Source: Pelecanus crispus (Eukaryota > Chordata > Aves > Pelecaniformes > Pelecanidae). From it: DNA of 64,000 nt. The position numbers were made by a program, and so were the translations under genes. Position 1 is the first letter of the stretch, and the number at the start of each line of letters is the position of its first letter. This document shows, piece after piece, positions 1 through 11,900 of the stretch. The notes beneath the pieces are model-generated. The model was not told the origin of the DNA. It searched no databases and saw only the letters and a list, made by a program, of their open reading frames with translations. The DNA lies in NCBI RefSeq assembly GCF_030463565.1, contig NC_134645.1, positions 937,501 to 1,001,500 of the forward strand, in the 5' to 3' direction.

Positions 1-375
1 TTAGTAATTTCAGCAGTCATTCTAGATTTGTTAATTTGTCCTGAACTAGATTAATCATTTTTCTACTTTTATCAGCCTTACTGTGTAATTGTCTTTTGTC
101 TCCTTTGCATTTAATTAATGGATCTTGTTCTGTTCAATCAGTAGCTCATTAGTACCTTGCAAAAAATGCTTTGGGGAATATAGAAATATTTGGATGCATA
201 CAAAGAATGAAAAAACAGCTACAGTATTTAATGCAGCTTCTTATTTCTTTAGAGAATATTGATTTTAAAGGTCTGCCAAATTTTGTAGCGGGTCACACTA
301 TTCAGCCAATAGTGTAACATCTCAATTATAGGTATAAATAATGATTTGGGCACAAAATGAAACACATTAAATTCC

Positions 376-903
376 ATCTGAGCATAAGAAAGCACATTTT
401 TGCTCTGAGTGTGGTCAGACACTGGAACACATTTCCCAGAGAGGTGGTGGAGTTTCCATCCTTGGAGATATTCCAGACTCAGCTGGACATGGTCCTGGGC
501 AACCTGAGCAGCCCATGACCATGCTGGAGCAGAGGGGATGGACTGGATGACCTCCAGAGGTTCCTGCAGCCCATGACCATGCTGGAGCAGAGGGGATGGG
601 ACTGGATGACCTCCAGAGGTTGCTGCAGCCCATGACCATGACCATGCTGGAGCAGAGGGGATGGGACTGGATGACCTCCAGAGGTTCCTGCAGCCCATGA
701 CCATGCTGGAGCAGAGGGGATGGGACTGGATGACCTCCAGAGGTTGCTGCAGCCCATGACCATGACCATGCTGGAGCAGAGGGGATGGGACTGGATGACC
801 TCCAGAGGTTGCTGCAGCCCATGACCATGACCATGCTGGAGCAGAGGGGATGGACTGGATGACCTCTAGAGGTTCCTGCTGACATCAACGATTCTGTGAT
901 TCT
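376..903 (+). mobile_element. CR1-type LINE 3' end (truncated, + orientation)
   Basis: The stretch has the familiar 3' end of CR1 retrotransposons in order: a GGTCAGACACTGGAACA-like segment, CCCAGAGAGGTGGTGGAGT, CCATCCTTGGAGATATTCCA, a GGACTGGATGACCTC segment, and a terminus ending in the short direct repeat GATTCTGTGATTCT. CR1 elements end in such an octamer-like repeat instead of poly(A) and are typically 5' truncated, as here. It lies in an XRN2 intron in the sense direction. It is unusual because the segment between the body and the 3' terminus is tandemly amplified. The 5' boundary is approximate. Confidence 0.8.
511..876 (+). repeat. Tandem array of six 57-65 bp units inside the CR1 3' end
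   Basis: Units begin GCCCATGACCATGCTGGAGC at about 511, 568, 628, 692, 752 and 817, and each ends in the CR1-derived GATGACCTCCAGAGGTT segment. Length variants come from an extra G in the GGATGG(G)A segment and from duplication of a 6-bp CATGAC step. The array keeps open frames on the minus strand only because the unit lacks stops; it is not a gene. Confidence 0.85.
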
Positions 904-2843
904 TTCCCCAAGGCAGCTCACTTATGTTTTGAAGTAGCCACAGTTAGACACAAGAGTATCTGACCTCAGGACAGTGTTGCAAAAGCAAAGAGAATATTCC
1001 TAGGCATTATGAGATGTGTTGCATAGCAGGTTTTCCCTCTAACTTGAAGCCCTTTCTTACCCCTGTTCTAATTCCGGCAACTTCTCCGTAGTCCTTCTGT
1101 CCAGTTATCAAATCTACAGTCTAAAGCAGTAGTGTTTTAAGTAGCTCCCACATGCTTTCAGCAGCCTGTAACGTTACTTTTGATTCATTTAATGCTTAAT
1201 TGCATTGTAAACTCTTTGTTCTGGGTTAACATCTGGAATTCTCATGCTTAAGAGGCAGTTGTGAAACACATATTTTCCGAGCTGCAACTACAGACTATCT
1301 CAGTTAAAAAGCATTGAGTATACCTTGTCCTCTTAATGAAATGTTTGAAGATTTTCCTTTTAGAGATGTCATTACGCTTCTGAAAGCTCAGCACTGATCC
1401 TTTTTGCAATCTCCTGGGTTATGAACACTTCCCGCTTTGTTGTCATTCCACCAGTGTGTTGTGAAGGTGAAAATAAATTGTTTGTTTTCCAGGGTAGGCT
1501 TATCACTGTTTCCCTTCACAAGTAGTTACATTCCAGCTGAAATTTGAACATGGCTGAGGTCTGGGGCTGTCTTTGATAAAGCAGTAGTCAGTCTGCGTGA
1601 AGATTATCCTCATACGTCAGGAGCAGGGACAGGGCAGATTTCTTGTTTGGTGAGGTCGGCAACAGCAGGCTGTACAGCTCTGCTCCTCATTATTTCACAG
1701 TAGGCTAAATAAAATTCTGGTTCAGTTAAACTTCTGACATATTTAACACTTTATTTGAGGTTTGTTCCAAACTGGTTTTGTTAAGAGAGGGTGGGAGCTT
1801 CTGGTGTAGTTACACTTCAGGTGAAGTTTTACGTTGTCCCCTTTCCTTCAGCTCCAGGACAATAGTATTTGTTTAATAAAGCCATATAAAGATCTAACTT
1901 CTGAAGTAGAAGTGTTTCAGGCAGACCGAGTTCTAGATCGGGAGTCTAAGTCTGTTGAAGTCCAAAGTCTCGGTGAATGTTGTACCTTAGAGCGATGACG
2001 AGATCTGCCTGCTGGTAGACCTGGTACAGGCACAAATAGGAAACTATGAATATCAGTTTAGTAGAAAGCCTTTGCTGTCATCTTGGTCAGGAAAAGCTCT
2101 AGTGTTCATAGTAAGGGAGGTAAACTGAAATAATTACTCCAGATTCCAACTGATAATAAAAGTGACAAGTAATCTTCGAAGAATTTTCATAGTAAATGTC
2201 TTCTGCATTTTTTGATTTTATAACGGAAGAAAACATATACTGGAGCATACCAGGCAAGGCTATTCTCCAGCTTCATCCCATATGATTGAGTGGGCTCTGA
2301 GATGTGCTGCTTAGTGAGGGATTTTGATCCTGAGAGGAGCCTCCGTGTCATCTTGGAGTAAAATTAATAGCTGGTATGAATAGTCCCTAATGGATAATAT
2401 CTGTATATTATTGTCGCTGAACTTGGAGTGATTTCTTCCATTGTTGTCTCTTAATAAATTAATTTGAATAGAGTAGCATTGAGTTCTGTCAGGGGAGTAT
2501 TTGTAGCAAATGAGACAAATAATGACTGTCTTACTGAGCTCGTCTTGTTCCGAATTGAGGCAGGTGTGGGCAGAGGTTACTGCTTCCCAGTGCCTACCCA
2601 GGACTGGGGAGGAGGAGGAGGATGGAGGGCTGCTTGGGGATAAGCTTCCCTTTTCAACCTGCACTACCACTGAACTATTTTTCTCTGAACAGCCTGCAGG
2701 GCCACAGTCTCTGAAAATGTAGGGTTTTCTTTTCGTGACTGATGCTACAGTTGTTTCTTGGGTAAAGAATCTGTTGGAGCTTTCCATGCTAGTGTCTTCC
2801 CCCTGCAACAAGTGGGGAAAAAATAATGTTTTGGTTTTACTAG

Positions 2844-2927
2844 GTGTTGCGTTGTTGCCATTTGTTGACGAGCGACGCCTTAGAGCTGCCCTGGAAGAAG
2901 TCTACCCTGACCTCACTCCTGAAGAAA
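2844..2927 (+). CDS. XRN2: XRN2 exon encoding the VDERRLRAALEEVYPDL segment
   Basis: The exon has acceptor TTTTACTAG and donor GAAA|GTAAGA. It enters with two bases completing a Gly codon and leaves in phase 1. It encodes the highly conserved LPFVDERRLRAALEEVYPDL segment of the XRN core. Confidence 0.95.
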
Positions 2928-5900
2928 GTAAGAATTGTGATATTTTGTTACAGCTTGTTATTACTGCTGCGTTTCACCCTAAATGAGCAAGGGATAATAG
3001 CTGTTTGGTTACATTGCATCATGGCAGGCTGTAGCCTCTTCTTCATGTATGGTGCTCGTAATTAGAATGATCCTCAGTGGGTTTGTGTTTGTAGCTTTCA
3101 CTTACTTTTCCCATTTACTCAGGTAGACCTGCATAAGACTTAACGTGAGGATTCGATGGCAGCTTAATTATATGAAAAGCTTCTACCAGTATGCTCTGTC
3201 AAAGTACTTGTTAGATGAATATATTGCAATCAAAAGAATAAACTCTGTTTCCAAGGTTAGAGTTGCTGGTAAAACTTGGTAGGTGTTTTGGCTGTTCTGA
3301 CCAGTAGGCTGGCTGTGTCCAGTTATGGTATGTGAAGCTTCCTGTTCAGCTTATATAGGCAAATGTACGTGCTACCTTCTCCATTGCCCAAAAATAATAG
3401 CTGGTTCTTGTAGGTAAACTGCTCGGGAGTTGTGTGGGTTTGGGGGGTTTTTGGTTTGTTTGTGGTTTGGTTTTTTGTTTGTTTTTTTAACCCAGCCTGT
3501 CTGTATCTTCAACATTACTCTGTTCTAAATTCAACATTCCTCCCACTGAACACAAGATTCCCGTTGTTTTACTGTCTGCCAACTACCCTGTGACCAGAGA
3601 CATCCCGTTCTGGGCGGAGACGCTCTCTTTCCAGCACTCTTCAAGGAATGTTCAACGCTTTCTGCTAAATGACAATGAAGCTTTCCTTTTCTGGATATGT
3701 CAACGTGACCGTGTGCTGGTCTGCTGTATTTCTTCCTTCCCTCTTTGCTCTGAACTCTTATCCCATTTTCTTCATCTTTTCTAGGCAGAAGAAATAGCCT
3801 TGGTGGTGATGTTCTCTTTGTTGGAAAACACCATCCACTTTGTGACTTTATTGTAGAACAGTACAAGACCAAAAATACAGAGGTAGGTTGTACTTGCTCA
3901 TAAGGGATTGTGTAAATGGTGAGGGTGGAGGTCTAATGAAGTGCTTCAGCTGAAAAATTGTTTTTTCCGTAGCCAGTGGATATACCCCCAGAGCTGTGCC
4001 ATGGAATCCAGGGAAAGCTTACACTGAATGACAATGCTGTTCTTCCAGACCAGTGAGTATAGCTTTTGCTATGGGTTGGTTGATGCTAAAGGATATTCCT
4101 TCGATTATGCCTGCATTTAAATAAAAATCTCTTTGTGCACACAACAAGAAACCTAAAACTCCTGACAAGGCAATGTGTTTAGGTCTGAGGCTAAACATGC
4201 ATTCCACTAGGTTTCATAGTAGGTGTATATTATTATCACTTAATGTAAAAACACAAGCAAGTAAAACTTTCATTCCATGATCCTTTTATTTTTGTATTTC
4301 AGAACTAGGCTTTTAAAGCAGCATCAGAAATCTTTGAAGTGCTCTAATATGTGTTCTGGTGAATATTTTTTTTTTTTGTCGCTTCATCTGTGGAAGACTA
4401 GTTTTTATGTATTTAGTAATGTTTGAACTTTTTAATAGGTAAATAGGGATTGTATAACAAAAGTAGTAGTGAACAGTGGCCTTATTGGGTGAGGTCATGT
4501 TGATTTGGCCTCTGAGCTTTTGTGTGAATGATAATTTAATGCAGTCTGATGTAACTTCCAATAGCACATGCTGTTTTAAAAAAAACCCAACAACTCTGCT
4601 TTTTATATACTAATCTTAATTGCATTAAAGAAAAAGTCCAGATAGAGATATATTTTTTTTCATTTTCCATTCAGGCTATAGCACTAAATTCAGGACTGTT
4701 ACCAGCTACACATACAAAAAATGCTAATATTTTTTGTTTTCTAGATAACGCATTTAGTTTGAGAAATTATCAGTGCAATCTTCACATTGTAGGATATGCA
4801 TTCATTTATCTAACTTTGCTTAGAGGCATAAGCAGGTGTTCAGTAACTCATTTGCATTAAATGCACAAACACTCCGATTTTGTTGGACAGATAATGTATC
4901 CGAGGTCACACTTACTAATATACATTTCTCTATTCTTGTCATGGCTTGCAAAGAATAAGAGCAAATCAGAGCTGTTCTTGGAGGAAATAGCAATGCAGGA
5001 AAAAGAAAACTCTTCTGGCATTGCCTTCCCTAGATAGGGTGTGGGAAATGGTTTTGGTTGGTTTGGGTTTTTTTTTTCCTGGAGAAGTAGTTTGCTAGGA
5101 ATTCTGTGAAGATATGAAGGCAGGCATTTATATCACCACTTTAAGTCTTACTTTGCTAAAAAGATTTGGATCAAATTCAGCCAGCATGCATATAGTTTGC
5201 GACCTCTGTGTATTGTGAGTATGTGACAGTTGTGCGCAGTAGGTGAACAAAGGAATCTGGTTTCTGATTGGTAAGAGTAGTTTTCTCAAGCATGTTATTT
5301 GTCTGCTTGAATTGAAGGGGTAAAGTTTTCTGAGGAAAGAAGGAAAGGGTTAAGGTGCAACTGCATGTCAGGCTATTAAATCTCAGTTAGAAAGGAGACT
5401 GTGGAAAACAGCTGCTAATTTTTTTTTTTTTACACTTCAAAGTCTTTTTCTTCCTAGTAGAGGAAGCAGGTTTGTGTCTCCATGGTGTCTTCATGTGTGT
5501 CTGTCTCTCTGGTCTTCCCCTGCCCTCTTAGAACCTGTCAGTTTGTTATAATCAAACCCTAGTAGTACCTGGAAGTTTCCAAGAATAGCATTAAGGTTTG
5601 TAAACAGGCCACTGGGTAGTGGGAAGTGCATGAACTCACTGTTAGACACTGGAGAATCCACACAGATCAGCTGCAAAAGTAGTGACATTAAGAAATAAGG
5701 ATCCAGTAATTCCATTGCTTATAAAAGTGTCTGATTTAGGGGAAAGGCAAGTTAATTTTGAAACCCCTTTTATGTGTCGCAGGCTTAGTTGACAGAGGAA
5801 TGGGAGTGCTAGCAACAGAGAAAGTGGAGCAAGTTGTGAGAAATCCATAACAAAACGTTTTGACAGAGGTTTTTCTCTTTACCAGGACAGTGGAGTCTCC

Positions 5901-8900
5901 TGTTCCAATGCTGCGTGATCTTGCACAAAATTCTGCAGTCAGGTAAGTGAACTCTGGGTTTTAATGCAACGGCGTACAAAATACAGCAATCAAAACTCAG
6001 TTTATTCTGGTGGTTTGTGTTGTTGAATTTGCAACAGAATCCCTCTCTTAATAAAACTGAAGCTTTTACTTTAAATGCTTCTGGTTTTCTGTGAGAATTG
6101 AATCCAAGATACGTTGTAATGCAGCAGGTTTGGGTTAGGGTGGTTAAGCAGAGCGTGTGGTGGCGTGCCCTGCAGAGATGTCCAAAATAGTGGTTTCTCA
6201 GGGCATCAAACGCAGTGTGTTTCATCCCTTCAGAAATACCTCCTCTTTCCTGCTGTTGCTTTTCTGCTTCCCCTCTGTTGGGACTTCTGGGTCTTTGGCA
6301 AGCAAAAAGCAACACCTACAGAACTTGATAGTCTGTATCAAGCCTTTTAAATTAAACAAAACCAAAAGTTCATGAGAGCAAGCCTCTGAGACAGAATTGG
6401 GTATTGATTGAAAGCCCTCCAGCTGTTGATTTTTGCCTCTTGGATTTTTATCCATTTTCATTCCTAGCAATTCCCAGAGGGTGCCACAGAATATAAGCTT
6501 CGTGTCCTTAAGAAGTAAAGGACTAATACTAATTTTGCCTAAATGTGACATTTCGGAGAATAAGAAGAAACTTTATAATGAATAAAAAACAATGCGGAGT
6601 TTCCAAGAGTCAATCTTGGGGTCACAGAAGACTTTCACTACTCTTGCATTTGACATCAAATTTCTGTAGATCTGGTGTGTTGTATGTCATTCTGACTTAA
6701 TTTGGCACAGTATGATAGGTATGTAATGCTTGAGCCTATAACCTTTCACTTCTTGAGCCACATAAGATACCTGAGACACTGACAATCACTTGTGATCTGT
6801 CTGCATAATTTTGTCCTCCAAGGAGGCAACTAGAACAACTATCTACAGGCAGTAAGAAATGTTAAGTTGTGGCTTGTCAGGATATTGTAGAAAGGATGTT
6901 CTGAAATGGGGATTTAGTTACTTTGAGTGATGAGTTCAAGGTAGTTTTTGGCTTTCTATCTGCCACTGTCAGGAGGTTTGAATTGTTTTACGCTTCTGTC
7001 TATTTCTCTGTTGCAAGGATTTTTCTTCCTGTCTTTTGAGATAGTATGAGCAGTCATGATTCTGCTCTTCAGTTCTTGTGACTTCGGCTGAATTTTCCAA
7101 GGGACCATTATTCTCTTTCCTTTTGAGTCTCATTATTCTCTGCTGAAGAACAGATGTATTTCAGCTGGAAGAGTGAGATTATTCTGCTTAGTTGTTTGCT
7201 TTTATCTTTCTTGGCATCCCAAGCATTCTTCTATATCAAATGGTAGGTAGTGAGAGAACTGGAAGTGAAGCAGGTTGGTGCCGTGTACTTCAAACATGTC
7301 CCTGGTGGGACCTACCTGAGACCTGGATACTTACACCAGGAGATGGGAATTGCTAGGAGCGTGGATGAATCTTCCTAGACCAAACCCAAGCTGCGATTTA
7401 ACGCGTTGTACCAGCAGAAATTAAGCTTTCAGCCACTCTTTCCTCTATTACTATTTAGTGTGTCTAATACTAGACAGCTCAAAATGCAGGGTCTGTGAGG
7501 TGTCACTGCAAATAGGTGTATATCCCTCCACAGGAACTGCATGCAACTGCAAAGCCGCCTTTCAGGATAAAAACTCCCTGGCCCAGGAAATCCCACTTCT
7601 AAGTTTCGTACACTTTTGACTAGACTGCATAGCAAGCTGATATCCTTCCTGTCTACGCTGTGGCAGCCTTTGAACTTAACCAAGCACAATCAGGGCTTTG
7701 ACGAGAGGATTTGTACTCAAGGGTCTGCAGAAGATACTTTCATTACCATACATAGGACTAACTGTTTTCTAGACATTAAACTTTCTTTTGGACTGGCTAT
7801 TGATACAGAAGAGGAAAAAGGTCACCCTGTGGAAAATAATTGAGACATCCAAGTCCAATATAGTCAGTATATCCGTGTGCAAGAAATGCACTTTGCGGTT
7901 TAAGTCATGGGTTCTTGAATCTTATCTTTTCTGTTGTGTACATCGTTGTTAATAAAGCAGCAATTATTTTTTAATTTTGCTTGTATTGCTTATCATGTAA
8001 ACCTAATCCTCCAATACTTTCTCCTAGCATCTCTTTCAAAGATCCACAATTTGATGAAGACTTTGTTTTCAAGGCTACAGTGTTACCTGGTGCAAAGTAA
8101 GTATCAGTTGTCAGTTTTCAAATGATTCTGTTTTCTTTCATTAATCTGAGTATTTGCTCTGATACATATTTATGGAACTATTTTTAATACTAAGGAAACC
8201 TGCTCCAGTTCTGAAGCCAGGAGACTGGGAAAAAACCAACAATGATGGCAGGCCTTGGAGACCGCAGCTTGGTTTTAATCGAGACAGAAAACCAGTCCAT
8301 TTGGACCAGTCAGTGTTTAGAACTTTAGGGTAAGATGAGCAGCATTGTTATTTACTGCCTTGCTGAGATGACTATACTCCTTTATTGCTTTTTTTTTTAT
8401 TTAAAAAAAAAAAGGGGGGGGGGGTGGACTGTCAGAGATTAGGTGCTGGTGTTCCATGTTGGAAACTTTGGCATGTGATATTTAAATTCAGTATTGATGA
8501 AAACTGTATATTACGATGATTTTGCCATAATGCCTTGCATTGTTCTTGATTTGGGGTTTGTATTTTTTCTACTAAATATTTCTAACTAGCTTTCCCATTG
8601 GTTTTTTTCAACTTGTTTGGTGGATGCTCACTTGAAGTACAGAAGGTACAATGAGAATATTGCACACAAGTGATAATTAAGATTTTTATGAAGACGGTAA
8701 TGCCTTTTATGCTTTTAAAAATGGGTTTTAAAAACCCTTGTTTGAAGCACATGCATTACACCGTACAATCCGTTTGATTGTCATTTTTCAAGGCATTGCC
8801 ATGGTCATTTTTTATTAGTTCTCCAAAAGTCCAAGTAACTTTCTCAGGTGCTGCAGTGTAGTACAAGAATGCTTCTGAGCTCCGGATGAGAGAATGAGCT

Positions 8901-11900
8901 GGGGTTATGTATTACAGATAAAATGAAATGTTTTTCCTTACTGGGGAATGCAAGGAGCCATACGTTTATTGGAGCCAGAAAAGAGAATGTTTTAAAGGAG
9001 GTTGTAATACTAGCAAATAAAATTAAACTCTGTGAGCAACTGAACATGAGTATCTTTTTAGGAAGAAAAAATACCTTCATCTTACAGCTCTGGAGGAGCT
9101 GGGAGAAGAAAAAGCAGCACCCTTCCCTCCATTTGTGTGCTCAAAAGCATAATTGTTCCAGTGCTACACTTGTGAACCATCTTCTGTTCTTCCATGTCAT
9201 AGTTAGAAAAAAAAAATATACCTGTGTTATTGATTACATGTGGTGCCTCATTAAATTGCTGTCCAGGGTAGCAGACACCACAAGCATCAAAGTCTTAATG
9301 TGAATGTAGTACTGCCCAGGAAAAAGAGCGAAGGCCTGGCAAACATTGACACGCCAACATTTGCAGATCCTGCATCTCTGTCAACTCTCACTTATTAGGA
9401 AATGTGACAGCAGTTCAGCTTTACTGAACTCCTACACAGTTTGCAGGAAATACATGTTTTTCTGCTTATTGTGGTTTGCTGTAGAAACTTCAGAATTTTT
9501 GCTGGGACCAGCTCACAAAGCATGTGCTTTGTTTGTGGTGCGCCCGGGACCCTGATCTGTAAGCAAGTCACTGCATCGTGCTTGTGCACGTCTCCACTGG
9601 GGAGAGCTGGGGTATTTGATGGGCTGGGTAGCAGCTGTGCTGTAAGATGGCATTGATAAAAACATCCTATCCTTTTTCCTTTCCATTTCTTACACATAAT
9701 AGCCATACGATGCCAAGGGAAAGAGGGATGCCAGGAATGTATGCCAACGCAGTACCTCTTGGAACTTACGGGAGCCCGTACACCAGGCCACTTCTGAGTG
9801 GGCAGCAGCAGATTCCTAAATTGTTGTCAAGTAAGTGGGTTCTGTTTTCTACATTTTAGAGTTTGAAAAATAGTACAGTTTTCTTTTGGTCTGTTGCACT
9901 ATTACAAATAAAAAAGTGGATTCAGGCATCCGTCTTCATTACCCTTGTGTTGCTCTTCTCTATTGTTCTTCCTTTATGGAATTGCTGTAGTAAAATGTAC
10001 TAAAATGTAATTATGTGCCTGTAAGTGGGATCCCATTTTGAATACTGCGCCCAGTATTCAAGTGCAATAGGAAAAATAGCACTTTGTCTACTAAGGTTTC
10101 CTAGTGTCTGTTATCTGGCACATATTCAACATGTGGCTGAATCGCAACATCACCAGCATCAGCAGACTTAGTAGGAGCTCAGTGCTTTGTGTCTGAAGAG
10201 AACAACAGGAGGAGGAAGCTGGCCACAGAAAACAATTAATGCACAAGGCATGGTGGTAGATCAGGAGAGATTGTAGGACTGACAGAAGAGCTGTGGTTGG
10301 TGCCGAGATGCCAGACTGAACAGAAATTGCTAATTCACAGTCCTGTATTGGCTTCTGCCTGCGGTAGGCGTTGCCACTTCTGGCAAAGAGGTGGTAGGAG
10401 ATGGTCAGGGATGCCACTGCTGTTGGCTTGGTGAACAAGCGGGTCACTGGAAGCGGTAAGATAAGTTCTGCGTGACCTAAAGTGGAGTTCTTCATCCTGG
10501 GAAGGACTCGCTTGTGCGAAGGGCTCCCAGAAGGACACTAGGTAAGAGTCCCATCTCTTCGTCTGTGATCAGGAGCTGCATTTCTGTAATGGTGGGATTG
10601 AGACAGGAGGAGACTTGGCTAAACTGCCTAAAAGGTGCTTTAAAGTAAGAAGTTCTCACTGCTCAGCTGAATTCTTGCAATATTGCATTATGTGAGTGTT
10701 TGAGGTTTAAACAGCTGACTCATTTGAACTCCAACCTTCTGTCACGTGTAGGAGACCAGATTACTGCATAGTGAAGCTGTCAGCCTTTTTATACTTGCAT
10801 TTTTGCATATGAAACAACAAATAAATAATATTGATGGCTACTCTGAATTAAACTTATTATCCAGTCCCAAAGTAGATGAAGTGTAGTTGAGTAGTGGGTG
10901 CAGAAGCTTTCTTGTGCGAGGAATCAGATTAGTTTAAGTGGAGAGACAGACTGAATATGAGAGCCTGGAGCTATTAACTTTGATTAAAGGAAAGCAAGTG
11001 GGTTTTTAAACAAACAAGAAATAAGATCTAAAAAGAAGAGTGTGGGGAATGGGAAGGCAGAACTACCAGACAGGCATCGCATTTTTGTATTAATCTCCAA
11101 GAAGAGAAAGTCTGTGTTGTTTTGGGGAGAGAGAAAGTATGTGTGAGCCCATCAGTCCCTATACTGCTGTTCATGTCTTCTGAAGCTTGAGTCTTGACAC
11201 TTTGTAGGAAATACTTATTTCAAAGCAGTTTTCTGTGCCTTACGTACATGGAGCTGATCTTGCCAATTAGGTACTAAAAAGCTCTCGTCCTCTTGGCATC
11301 TGAGCACCTTGCGTTGTATAGGAAGCATTCCACATGCAAATATGCCCCAATGCCATCATTCTTTCAAATTGAGGAGGCTTGAATCCACTGATCGATATGA
11401 AATCCCAGTCCATCTGTTGGCCTCAGAAAAACTGACTGGTGGCTTTCTTTCATGCATCCCTTCCTCCCTTCATCTCCTGCCCCTTCCTCACCCTCAAATT
11501 GCTTCAGGCATCCCCAGCTGCTGTTCTGCAGGTGTATGTACCTGGCAAATCTGAAAGCAAAGTGGGTTTTTTTTTTTTGTTTGATTTCCTCCCCCCCACC
11601 TCATTGGCCACTTAATGCTTCTTTTTCCACTAGGCAGAGGTTGATCTCGTGCTTTCCTGTTCAGGCAGCAAAAAGAGGTGCCAGGTCAACCCGCTGGTCC
11701 CTCCAGCCGCCGTTGCGGCACGCTGCTTTGCATGCTGCCGGCAGTCGTCATACAAAGGCTTTTTCACACAGCAGGGGTTGTGCGCCTGCCATTGCTCTCA
11801 GTGCTCTTCATCCCGGAGTCGAGAAGCTGGTTCCTGGCACTCTCTGTTTTTGTGGGAGACTGCTGTGCGACATGCTGCAAATGTATTCTTTGTCAGTTAA

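Larger units (their letters stand above)
1..2843 (+). other. XRN2: XRN2 intron (3' part), with no exon found
   Basis: This stretch precedes the first recognisable XRN2 exon and ends in the acceptor TTTTACTAG before 2844. I searched for the preceding conserved XRN2 segment and did not find it, so this is the tail of an intron whose start is outside the window. The only structured content is the CR1 remnant with its tandem array at 376-903. The rest is unique AT-rich sequence with chance short open frames. Confidence 0.75.

Noticed and set aside
415..921. Minus strand repeat proteins at the CR1 array
   Set aside because: They come from the tandem CR1 3'-end units; CR1 3' ends are noncoding.
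10091..10545. Possible retroposed pseudogene in an XRN2 intron
   Set aside because: The minus strand frames show no resemblance to a known family and there is no poly(A) tail or target-site duplication.
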